This document shows, piece by piece, positions 1 through 6,869 of a stretch of 6,869 nt of DNA; position 1 is the first letter of the stretch; each line of letters opens with the position of its first letter. Origin of the DNA: Bdellovibrionales bacterium (GTDB lineage Bacteria > Bdellovibrionota > Bdellovibrionia > Bdellovibrionales > UBA1609); the NCBI GenBank assembly GCA_020435025.1, contig JAGRAG010000148.1:1-6869 (forward strand), read 5' to 3'. Under the pieces are notes generated by a model, which was not told where the DNA came from, searched no databases, and saw nothing but the letters and a program-made list of their open reading frames with translations. The translations under genes were made by a program, and so were the position numbers.

Positions 1-72
1 TGGAGTGGTGATGCCGATGAATATTTTTTGAGAATGATTGCAAGAATGATTCAAATTGCGAGATTTGAGTAA
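1..72 (+). CDS. 3' end of an unidentified plus-strand gene (partial)
   Basis: Frame 1 is open from the window edge to a TAA at 70-72. It gives a 23-residue tail beginning WSGDADEYF and ending IQIARFE. The other two plus frames close within the first 30 bases. The peptide mixes acidic, aromatic and amphipathic residues (RMIARMIQIARFE would suit a C-terminal helix), so it looks like genuine protein rather than noise. Too little is visible to name a family. It would converge on rpsI, which fits the terminator hairpin lying between the two stop codons. An open stretch of 23 codons can arise by chance, so this is a moderate-confidence call. Confidence 0.5.
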   Translation, partial: WSGDADEYFLRMIARMIQIARFE

Positions 73-106
73 CATAATTTTTTTGAGAGGGCGTGTGGGG
101 TCCAAT

Positions 107-133
107 AAAAAAGGCACCTGAGAGGTGCCTTTT
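107..133 (-). terminator. Rho-independent terminator after rpsI, possibly bidirectional
   Basis: Bases 109-119 and 123-133 are perfect inverted repeats (11 bp stem with GGCACCT core, 3-base loop GAG/CTC). Read on the minus strand, the stem runs directly into a six-U tract at 112-107. This is a classic intrinsic terminator starting 28 nt after the rpsI stop codon. On the plus strand the stem is followed by TTTT and then a T-rich stretch (AGTTCTT), so it may also stop transcripts from the convergent gene ending at 72. Confidence 0.92.
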
Positions 134-161
134 AGTTCTTATCGAATAAGAAATTCGAGGA

Positions 162-554
162 TTAACGTTTAGAGAACTGAGTGCTCTTACGGGCTTTGTG
201 TTGTCCGTATTTTTTACGTTCCACCATACGAGAGTCACGAGTTAGGAATCCAGCTTTTTTAAGTGCTGGTCTGTTTTTTTCGTCAACAACGACAAGGGCT
301 CGAGAAATACCGTGACGGATAGCTTCTACCTGTCCAGTAATTCCACCACCTTTAACTGTGACATAAAGATCATATTTATTAGTGTTGTTAGTGACCTGAA
401 AAGGAGTGTTAACAACAACTTTACCAGTCGCATGAGTGATAAACTCGTCGTAATTTTTCCCGTTGATAGTTATTTTCCCTGATCCAGGTTTTAAGAAGAC
501 CCGTGCTGAGCTCGTTTTTCTTTTTCCAGTAGCGTAGTAAACTGTATCTGACAT
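162..554 (-). CDS. rpsI: 30S ribosomal protein S9
   Basis: This encodes ribosomal protein S9 (uS9) of the small subunit head. In known structures its basic C-terminal tail reaches the P-site tRNA anticodon loop. The 130-residue length equals that of the E. coli protein. Family hallmarks are visible: ATGKRKTSSARV near residues 8-19, the glycine-rich GGGITGQ at 69-75 followed by AIRHGISRAL, the basic RKKYGQHKARKSTQFSKR end, and the terminal Lys-Arg. The ATG at 552-554 is supported by a GAGGA Shine-Dalgarno at 564-568, 9 nt upstream. The gene follows rplM by 16 nt, the usual bacterial rplM-rpsI pairing, and is the last gene before the terminator. There is no truncation or frameshift. Confidence 0.98.
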   Translation of the reverse strand: MSDTVYYATGKRKTSSARVFLKPGSGKITINGKNYDEFITHATGKVVVNTPFQVTNNTNKYDLYVTVKGGGITGQVEAIRHGISRALVVVDEKNRPALKKAGFLTRDSRMVERKKYGQHKARKSTQFSKR

Positions 555-563
555 TTCTTTAAT

Positions 564-568
564 TCCTC
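564..568 (-). promoter_or_regulatory. Ribosome binding site of rpsI
   Basis: GAGGA on the minus strand lies 9 nt before the rpsI ATG, inside the 16-nt gap between the rplM stop and the rpsI start. It indicates independent initiation on a shared transcript. Confidence 0.75.
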
Positions 569-570
569 AA

Positions 571-1008
571 TTAATTGATGTTCAATGCTTGTGGTTTTTG
601 AGCGGCATGTGGGTGCTCAGCAGTTTTATAAATTTTAAGTTTGTTAATCACTCTGTAAGAGAGACGATTTTTTGGAAGCATGTGCTGAACAGCATTTTTA
701 ATGATTTGTGTGGAGTCTTTTTCCAACATTTCACGAGCTGTCATTTCTTTAAGTGAACCAAAAAATCCAGTGTGTCTGTAATATCTTTTAGCGTCCCATT
801 TGTTTCCACTCATTTTGATTTTGTCGCTATTAACAACAACTACAAAATCACCAGTGTCTACATGAGGAGTGAAAGTAGGTTTTCTTTTACCACGTAATAC
901 ATTGGCAACTTCCGTAGCCAATCGGCCAAGGGTTTTGTCGGTCGCATCGACGACGTACCAATCTCTTAGTGAATCTGCTTCTTCTTTTTTTGCCATCCAG
1001 GTCTTCAT
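571..1008 (-). CDS. rplM: 50S ribosomal protein L13
   Basis: This encodes ribosomal protein L13 (uL13), an early-assembly protein of the large subunit. From the ATG at 1006-1008 it is 145 residues, close to the 142 of E. coli. Signature stretches are RDWYVVDATDKTLGRLAT (15-32), LRGKRKPTFTPHVDTGD (38-54), YRHTGFFGSLKE (77-88) and NAVQHMLPKNRLSYRVINKL (105-124), with EHPHAAQKP near the end. The frame stays open to a TTG at 1021-1023, but that codon has no Shine-Dalgarno. L13 proteins typically begin with MKT, so the MKTW start was chosen. The binding site for it is only modest: GGGG at 1018-1021, 9 nt upstream. A second Met at residue 5 is less likely. The gene lies 47 nt after the truA stop and just upstream of rpsI. 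A promoter in the truA tail probably drives the pair. Confidence 0.97.
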   Translation of the reverse strand: MKTWMAKKEEADSLRDWYVVDATDKTLGRLATEVANVLRGKRKPTFTPHVDTGDFVVVVNSDKIKMSGNKWDAKRYYRHTGFFGSLKEMTAREMLEKDSTQIIKNAVQHMLPKNRLSYRVINKLKIYKTAEHPHAAQKPQALNIN

Positions 1009-1017
1009 TGCTAGTAA

Positions 1018-1021
1018 CCCC
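1018..1021 (-). promoter_or_regulatory. Weak ribosome binding site of rplM
   Basis: GGGG (context TTGGGGTT) on the minus strand lies 9 nt before the ATG at 1008. It is weaker than the sites of rpsI and truA. It still favours the ATG over the upstream TTG, which overlaps this site. Confidence 0.45.
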
Positions 1022-1051
1022 AACAGTAGATAAAAATCTTAACGAGGCGAC

Positions 1052-1081
1052 AGTATTAGATTTTTCGGCACTTATTGTCAA
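1052..1081 (-). promoter_or_regulatory. Sigma70-type promoter for rplM-rpsI inside the truA 3' end
   Basis: On the minus strand a perfect -35 hexamer TTGACA occupies 1081-1076. A candidate -10 begins 17 nt later as TAATAC (1058-1053). Shifted by one base it reads AATACT (1057-1052, 18 nt spacer), which matches four of six consensus positions. The -35 is part of the truA codons for Leu-Asp-Asn near its C-terminus, and the -10 overlaps the truA stop codon. Transcription would start near 1045, giving a leader of about 37 nt before the rplM ATG. This is a sequence match only; no activity data are visible. Confidence 0.55.
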
Positions 1082-1844
1082 GCTCAGATGGGTAGGAAAC
1101 TCTATACAAATAAAGACCCTGAGCCGGGGCACTTTCTTTGGCAATTCGGCGGTCACAGGATTGGATAATTTTTTCAAATTCAGAGGTTGGCAAGCCGTTG
1201 TGATGCAGGTGAAGCTGCGTGCCAACGATGGTTCGAACCATTTGTTTCAAAAAGCCATCTCCTTCGATTTGAAATTGGATCAGTCGATCCCTGCGACGGC
1301 TCCAGTTGGCGGAGAAGACCTCGCGAATCGTTGATTTGACCTCGGTGCCGGAGGTCTGAAAACTGCTAAAATCTTGTTTTTTCACAAGATATTGAGCCGT
1401 CTCATTTAAATAGTCCAAATTCAACGGACTCCGCTCCCACAGGGCGTATCGAGCCTTTAATGCCGAAGGAATGGGGCTTTGATAAATTAAATATTTGTAG
1501 GTTTTGCGCTCCGCAGATGCCAGAGCATGAAATTCTGCGGGAGCCAGCCAGGCCCCCTTTAAAGCAATGCTGTCGGGCGTAAGAGCATTGAGGCTACGCA
1601 TTAGATTAAAGCGAGAAGGCTCTTTTGAGGTCCAAAAATGAGCGGTTTGGGAAACAGCATGGACACCAGCATCTGTGCGTCCAGAACCACATATACGAAT
1701 TTCTTCGGAAAATATCCGGCTCAGGGCTTGTTCGAGGGTGCCTTGGATGGTTGGCTTAGCTTGTTTTTGCCTTTGCCAACCACCAAAATCCGAACCGTCA
1801 TAAGAGAGTAAGAGTCTGACTTTGTACTTTGGGGAATCGCCCAC
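1056..1844 (-). CDS. truA: tRNA pseudouridine(38-40) synthase TruA
   Basis: TruA is the cytoplasmic enzyme that isomerises uridine to pseudouridine at positions 38, 39 and 40 in the tRNA anticodon arm. The 262-residue protein carries the family motifs. SYDGSDFGGWQRQ lies at 14-26. GSGRTDAGVHA at 53-63 contains the catalytic aspartate D58. FHA (105-107) precedes AERKTYKYLIY. GDGFLKQMVRTIVGT lies at 195-209. APAQGLYLYRV lies near the C-terminus. The start is GTG (1842-1844), backed by an AGAGGA Shine-Dalgarno at 1851-1856 with 6-nt spacing. The only in-frame codons upstream lead straight to the TAA of the preceding lipoprotein gene. The stretch after IVGT (LHLHHNGLPTSEF) is less typical of the family as I remember it, but all key residues are present. 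It starts 24 nt after the lipoprotein stop and probably shares its transcript. Confidence 0.97.
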   Translation of the reverse strand: MGDSPKYKVRLLLSYDGSDFGGWQRQKQAKPTIQGTLEQALSRIFSEEIRICGSGRTDAGVHAVSQTAHFWTSKEPSRFNLMRSLNALTPDSIALKGAWLAPAEFHALASAERKTYKYLIYQSPIPSALKARYALWERSPLNLDYLNETAQYLVKKQDFSSFQTSGTEVKSTIREVFSANWSRRRDRLIQFQIEGDGFLKQMVRTIVGTQLHLHHNGLPTSEFEKIIQSCDRRIAKESAPAQGLYLYRVSYPSELDNKCRKI

Positions 1845-1850
1845 GAGATA

Positions 1851-1856
1851 TCCTCT
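1851..1856 (-). promoter_or_regulatory. Ribosome binding site deciding the GTG start of truA
   Basis: AGAGGA on the minus strand is 6 nt upstream of the GTG at 1844. No ATG is available near the expected N-terminus, so this site is the main support for a GTG start. Confidence 0.75.
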
Positions 1857-1871
1857 GTCTCTATTAGATTA

Positions 1872-4800
1872 AAAACCTAAGCGCGCTCCGGTGATTTGTT
1901 TAAAAAGTTGATTCATCTTTGCTGCGGCTTCATCGGGAGCTCTTTCTCTAAGCTGAACGGCGCGGTTATGCAAGTCAATCATCTTTTCAAGTCGCTCTAA
2001 CATGTCCTCTGCTTCGACCACGTAATTCAGTCCCAACTGATCTCTAACGGTTGTGTCGAGTCCTGCTTGAATCAGCGGACGAAGCTTTCCTTGGCTTTTC
2101 ATGAGTTCTTCGTGTTTTGCCTTTTTTTCCTCAAGGTTGGCTTTTAATGAAGCCAGTTTTTCTGAATCAGCTGCTGCTCCCTTTCTTTTTTCTGTATCAT
2201 ATGCTGTTTGGGCAAGCATAAAGTCAGCTTGCGATACTTTTATTTGTTCCAGGTCTCCCGTAAATTTGTCATGTAACTGCTGTTGCATTTGCGAGGCATC
2301 CATAAAATTGTATTCTAAATTGAACTCATCTTTAAAGATCGCAAACAAATTTTTATCTTTAAGTTCATTTTCTGCTTGCTTGATTAGTTTGCGTACAAAT
2401 TCTTGATAGGCAAAGTAGTTAGGCTCTTTACCAACGGTAACTGCGGGATAATTTTCTTTGATGAATTCGGCTAAAGCATTGAGCTGTGATTGTCCGCCTT
2501 CGTCGACGAGGCCTATCGTCTTGGCCAGGTCGAGTCGCATGTACTCTCTTAGAAATTTAATAGTTTCACTGTTTTCAGTGTTAAAAACTCCAAGGGTTGC
2601 CGTTCCATCGGCAACGGAGACCCCGATAATTGCTTTTCGTCTCATGGGACTGAATTCGCCAGGAATAAACTCGCCTCTAAAGGGAACGATTCGTGATAGC
2701 ATCACCTCAGGTTTTTCAGGCACACTGATTCCCATTTTAAAAAGCATGGAGAAAACAGAGATCAAGATATCTTCATGCAGATACTTTTCAAACTGTTGTC
2801 CTTCATAGTCGCGAAGCTCAATGCCGTTTAGAACTCGGCTGCGGATTTTTTCCCAAACCTTTTCTCGGTAGAGAGGCTCATCGAGCATGCTGGGATAAAA
2901 ATTCTTACGGAAATTACCAACTCTCCATGGAGAGCGACTGGTGATGGCATACATTGCATCAGCTCGAGTTTGCCCGATTCCGACGACGTCAATGGACTCT
3001 CTTAGCGTATCGATATTTTTTGTAGAGTAGTAAACGTCCATTAAAGGGTGTCCGACCTCATCGATCAGTTCCATTCCGCGAGAAGCGATTACGGACATGA
3101 TGGCTGGATGCGAGCAGCTTTCAATACGCTCATCTCGTCCCACATGAACGGATTCTCTGAGCTCGGACATCTCAAAAAGTTGAGGGGGATTTCCGTCACC
3201 AATGCGCGCCACACAGTAATGATTAGGTGTAAAAGCCATCTCGTTTAAGAAAAAATTCATCACTCTTTCCGCAGCAGGACGCCAGAGATCATAACGATCT
3301 TTAAATTGGGGATCCGCCTGCATGGCAAGAAGCACTTCATTTTGAAAACTTTTACTATCATATCTTTCTAAATACTCGTTCCCCACACCGACTTTTTCGC
3401 GCACGAGGTGTCGCCATTGATCATAAAAGCCTTTTAATCGACTGATATAATGTCTTTGCAAGTAAGGTGAAATCATTCTCATATTAAAATGATATCGACG
3501 ATCGAAACGGTACATTTCCGTCGAAATGATGCTTTGAAGTTGAGCGATCAAGTGATCGACGATTTCAAGTGGTGTTGTTCCTTGATCAAATTTATTACAG
3601 AAAGGGTCCAGCTGCATTTCTGCATCGGTGTCATTACAAAACAAATAGGGGCGAATGTTGGCTTTTCCGACTTGTTCTTCAATAGATTTTTCAACGTTTA
3701 AGGGGTGAGAAAGACTTCCGTCTTTCATTTCTACTTGATTGTCATAAATAAAGCGAATTGTAGCAATATCATAAGGGCCTGGAATCAATAGTCGAGGATC
3801 AAAGTAGTTGGCGTAATCCATAATGCTGGAGCTTTGAATTTTGTCATTTTCCGTTTTCGTATCACCGGATTTATAGAAATTCATTTTGTCGACGGAGCCC
3901 ATAAAATTATGATCTAAACCAATGGAGTGCCCAATTTCATGTATCGCAGTAGCCACCATTCCTTGAAAGGAAATTTTAGTAGCGCAGTCTTCGATGATCT
4001 CTTTGTCGTACTCGTAGTCGCTTTTGAATTTTTCTAGTTCGTTTCTCGTAGACAAACTCTTAATGTATTCTGTTAAAGGAGTGATACCCGGTTGGTAGGA
4101 AGAAGTGCAAAGAGTTTCGATTTGATCTTTTAAATTGGTACCAAGGCTACCAAACGAGCAGAGAAAGGGAGCGCTTTCATTTTCTTGTTTGATTTTCATA
4201 GCCTGTTGCAAGAAACGCTTTCCTTCTTGTGAATAGGCCTTTTTAGAAAAGGCCACGGGCTTTTGTTCTGCTAGCATTGCTTCGACTTTTTGAAAGTCAA
4301 AGGCGAAGGGATGGTTTTGAACAGGAAGCAGCTTTCCCTCAGCCCCCAGGGTGAACGGTGTGTAGGGAAGGCTTCGAAGAGCTATGTTTTTCTTTTCGGT
4401 CTCTGAAAGTTCTTTGTCCTCAAACGCCTTTGCGGACTGATCTAGGGAGGCAAAAAGAACAGGATTACCCTGTGAAGCAGGCAGAAAGGTTTCAAGATTT
4501 TTCTTTTCTAAAAGACCGAGTTTGTAACGAATGTAGTTCCTCACATAAAGAGAATTGTGCTCGATCGGTGCCGACATGGAAACAATCGATGTCGTTGAAA
4601 AGATCTCTCCCGTATCTGGATCAATTTGATTGGCGGCCACTCCAGAAAAGGCCGAAGAATAGTAGTTGTCCGTAAAATGAATCACATTATAGCGAATGTC
4701 TCCTAAAGCCACTGGAGTCTCATCGAGTTCTAAATGCAGATTGACTTTGCCGCGAGTCAGAGCTTCGTTCCACTCTTTAAAAGCTTTTCGGGCTAAAGGA

Positions 4801-6182
4801 AGGTAGCGCCGCTTACTTTCTTCTGAAATATTAAATGTGATGGTGCGGTTTTTACCGGTTAATCCGTGCCGAGTGATTAGGCGTCTTTCATCATAGTCTC
4901 TGGTCGAACGCAACCGAAAGCTTCTGTGTGTTTTCATAGCGCGATTTAAGGCTCCAAAGGTTCGAAGATCGTCTTCAAAAGCCAAACGTTTTTTGTACTG
5001 ATTAAGAGGACGTTCTTCTAAAAAGGAGAACTTCACTCGCACCCTTTGGCTTTGTGAGCTGTGCACCTGAAGAGTGTAGCTGAAATAGCGGCGGCCATCA
5101 TTGTGTTTGCCAACAACGACCTCTAACAGTTTGTTTTGAGATTCATCGATATTGGACCCACGTGTGTTTCCTAAGTTTAACTGTACATACTTGCGCTGCT
5201 TATAGTGCTTGCGCTCATCAATTGCTTCTCTAAGATCTTCCTCAGACCCCATAGGTTGCACCCGAAAATCCACATATCGAGCCGGAATCGTTAAAATAGG
5301 GGCAAGATTTACGGCACGGGTTCGATCCACTCCTTGAATGGATGTGGCGTTGACAACCTTAAGTTCGTTTTCAGATGTACGCAGAAATTTAACTTTACTC
5401 GCAACGGAATGATCCGAGTCACGACCAAAAATATTCAGCCCTTGGTAGGCATTCAGTTCGACATCGTCGGCCTCGAGGACCGTCTCGGCGTAGAGCCAGT
5501 TGCGATCATTGTCGGTTCGGTCATCTTCATTTTGATTCAGTCCTAAAAAGGCAACGGGAAAGAGTTCATTTTTAGAAAGGGCTTCGAAACGAACATAGTC
5601 TTTTTTATTAATGCGAAAGTAACTGTCTCCTTCGGGGTTTTGGATATGAATTCCGATCCACTGATGGGTCTCGTTGTTGTTTCTGTCGAGTGATTTAACG
5701 CGTTTGACGTGGTCAATGGGATAACCGACAAGGGGAACTGCCAGTCGTCCGTCTTTGAGCTTTTGGGCATAGGTGCGCTCTTGAAAAGGAATGTCCTTTT
5801 CAGGGCCCACCTTAAGGATTTTTAAGAAATTCTTTGTGACTTGATACATGATCTCGTAGCGCCAATTTGGACGGCCTCGAAACTCAATATCGTCAGGCAT
5901 TAATTGGGCGGTTGTCTTATAGGAAACAAAATCCATATTATTAAACTCAGTCACACCGTCTTCAATTTTAAAGTGATCACTGGAAGAAGTGGTCGATTGC
6001 CCTAAACGTTCTCCGGTTTTTAGGGGAAACACTTTGCCGTTAAATTCAGGAAAGGATTCTAGGTACTCTTCGCCTTGACCTTGAGCCCACTGATCAGGTC
6101 GCTTCTGGGTACAGGCGATCAAGGTGCCCATTGATAGGCTGGCTAGGAGAGGTGTGTATAAGATCCATTTTAACTTCTTCAT
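1872..6182 (-). CDS. Large metzincin-type zinc metalloprotease lipoprotein (stop codon at 1869-1871)
   Basis: A predicted outer-membrane lipoprotein of 1437 residues. The N-terminus is a lipoprotein signal peptide: KK, a hydrophobic core, then lipobox LIAC with Cys24, followed by Thr rather than Asp, which suggests outer-membrane sorting. The catalytic region resembles EcxA/DUF4953-type metzincins. It shows NRTITFNIS (445-453), a helix with KAFKEWNEAL, IRYNVIHF (496-503), DPDTGEI (521-527), the zinc motif HEIGHSIGLDH (748-758, catalytic Glu749), a Met-turn SIMDY (786-790) and GPYDIATIRFIY (802-813). About 200 residues separate DPDTGEI from the zinc helix, which seems long for the family. Residues 25-440 are unassigned. 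Residues 814-1437 are mostly predicted helical, with a coiled coil near 1300-1365. Seven further cysteines (675, 692, 733, 849, 862, 990, 1023) could form disulphides. An in-frame GTG at 6191 exists, but it lies inside the AAGGTG Shine-Dalgarno, so the ATG at 6182 was chosen. The substrate is unknown. Confidence 0.85.
3909..3941 (-). other. Zinc-binding HExxHxxGxxH motif of the metalloprotease
   Basis: These codons spell HEIGHSIGLDH, the extended metzincin zinc site: three histidine ligands plus the general-base glutamate. They are followed about 30 residues later by a Met-turn candidate, SIMDY (Met788). All residues needed for activity by family knowledge are present, so the enzyme is predicted to be active. 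Confidence 0.9.
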
Positions 6183-6188
6183 GTATTT

Positions 6189-6194
6189 CACCTT
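6189..6194 (-). promoter_or_regulatory. Ribosome binding site deciding the lipoprotein start
   Basis: AAGGTG on the minus strand is 6 nt before the ATG at 6182. The last three bases of this site are the alternative GTG start (6191), which therefore lacks its own binding site. Starting at the ATG gives the cleaner signal peptide MKKLKWILYTP. Confidence 0.7.
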
Positions 6195-6196
6195 AG

Positions 6197-6869
6197 TTAA
6201 ATCCCCATTGAAATATTGATCCCGTAATTGGCATTGTCGTGATCAAATAGGCTGTTGTTAGTTAGAATTTGACTTTTCACTTTTCCAAAAATCGAAACAG
6301 AAAATTGTTGAGTCAATTGAGTCCTCAGTTTTAAGGCCGCAAAGCTCACAGCGTCTTGTCGGGATTCGTAATCCCAAAAGGTGTAACGACCACCAGCAAG
6401 ACGAATAGAGAATCTTTTTAGAAAAGGGAAAGACATACCAATAGCGGTCGTATAGGCCACGGGGCTATTAAATATAGTACCGGATGCGTCGGCGGTATCG
6501 TAGCGGTGAACCGAGTAAGTCACAGAGTTCGACCAGTGAAAAGACGACGCTCCTGGACCCATTGTGATCATTGTCAGTCCAGCAGAGGTGGCGCTCATTA
6601 GGGTGGCTTCTCGTGACGTCAAAGAAGTGGGAAAGCTCTGGGAGAGATTTCCCATCAGTCGAAATCCAGATGGCCGACCATATAGGGCTCGGTTTAAAGA
6701 AACGGAAATGTCTTCCATTTGTGTGGTGTATTGGTCTTTGTATTCCTCAAAAGCATGCGAAAAAGCCACGTTGGCTGAGAGTTCGGTTTTAGTGGTCCAT
6801 TGATAGGCAAAATCTGCGGAATAGCTGCTATAAACGACATCATAGGGAGAGGTGCTTCGATGAGCGGAG
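6197..6869 (-). CDS. Probable outer-membrane beta-barrel protein (5' end missing)
   Basis: The frame is open from the right edge of the window to a TAA at 6197-6199, giving 223 visible residues, so the true start is off-window. A GTG at 6769 could be read as a start, but the upstream codons continue as similar protein (YSADFAYQWTTKTELSANV), so it is internal. The sequence shows repeated amphipathic strands of about 8-12 residues rich in Ser, Thr, Tyr, Phe and Gly, such as TELSANVAFSHAF, FHWSNSVTYSVHRY, FSIRLAGGRYTFW and FSVSIFGKVKSQIL. Short polar turns separate them, as expected of an outer-membrane barrel. It ends GINISMGI, without the terminal Phe or Trp common in such proteins. I do not recognise the family. 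It precedes the lipoprotein start by 14 nt, so the two are probably co-transcribed. Confidence 0.7.
   Translation of the reverse strand, partial: SAHRSTSPYDVVYSSYSADFAYQWTTKTELSANVAFSHAFEEYKDQYTTQMEDISVSLNRALYGRPSGFRLMGNLSQSFPTSLTSREATLMSATSAGLTMITMGPGASSFHWSNSVTYSVHRYDTADASGTIFNSPVAYTTAIGMSFPFLKRFSIRLAGGRYTFWDYESRQDAVSFAALKLRTQLTQQFSVSIFGKVKSQILTNNSLFDHDNANYGINISMGI

Noticed and set aside
51..84. A 6-bp hairpin (TCAAAT/ATTTGA at 51-56 and 63-68) followed by a T run near 79-84, resembling a plus-strand terminator
   Set aside because: The stem is short and AT-rich, lies inside the putative coding tail, and the T run begins about 10 nt after the stem. The hairpin at 109-133 is far better.
1009..1023. 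TTG start at 1023 adding five residues to L13
   Set aside because: It has no Shine-Dalgarno, and L13 proteins usually begin MKT, which matches the ATG at 1008.
1009..1045. A possible L13-type autoregulatory leader structure before rplM
   Set aside because: Only a weak AGAT/ATCT hairpin is visible in the roughly 37-nt leader, which is too little to support a regulatory RNA.
969..1334. Plus-strand open frames over rplM/truA, and similar ones at 2101-2406, 2458-2808, 4358-4675 and 6564-6803
   Set aside because: They lie antisense to well-supported genes, have low-complexity or atypical composition, and lack family motifs. They are shadows of the real minus-strand genes.
1845..1871. The lipoprotein and truA are in the same frame, separated by one TAA and eight sense codons, raising the idea of a read-through fusion
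   Set aside because: truA has its own well-placed AGAGGA site and GTG start, the stop is TAA, and nothing suggests recoding. The shared frame has a one-in-three chance.
6183..6191. GTG start at 6191 for the lipoprotein
   Set aside because: It is part of the AAGGTG ribosome binding site for the ATG at 6182 and has no binding site of its own.

Overview
The window reads as a compact bacterial chromosomal segment with an estimated GC content in the mid-40s percent or slightly lower. Almost everything is encoded on the minus strand. In transcription order (right to left) it holds the 3' part of a probable outer-membrane beta-barrel protein, a very large lipoprotein with a metzincin zinc-protease signature, the tRNA pseudouridine synthase TruA, ribosomal protein L13 (rplM) and ribosomal protein S9 (rpsI). 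An intrinsic terminator closes the run. The first 72 bases look like the end of a convergent plus-strand gene.

The ribosomal proteins, TruA and the large envelope metalloprotease lipoprotein suggest a Gram-negative with an outer membrane. The sequence style resembles Bdellovibrio and relatives (Bdellovibrionota). That placement is inference from memory of protein flavour, not the result of a search.

Region by region: 1-72 is the probable C-terminal tail of an unknown plus-strand protein. 109-133 is a terminator hairpin between the convergent genes. 162-1008 is the rplM-rpsI ribosomal pair. 1056-1844 is truA. 1872-6182 is the 1437-residue lipoprotein metzincin. 6197-6869 is the barrel protein, whose start lies off the right edge. 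All minus-strand gaps are short (14 to 47 nt), so co-transcription is likely. However, a perfect TTGACA -35 element with a near-consensus -10 sits in the last codons of truA and probably gives rplM-rpsI its own strong promoter. The locus is therefore best seen as an envelope pair (barrel plus lipoprotein protease) abutting a conserved translation block (truA-rplM-rpsI).

The most unusual item is the giant lipoprotein. It has an EcxA/DUF4953-like metzincin core interrupted by a roughly 200-residue insertion, a long unassigned N-terminal region, and a C-terminal tail of over 600 residues that includes a coiled coil. It lies directly behind the barrel gene, with 14 nt between stop and start.
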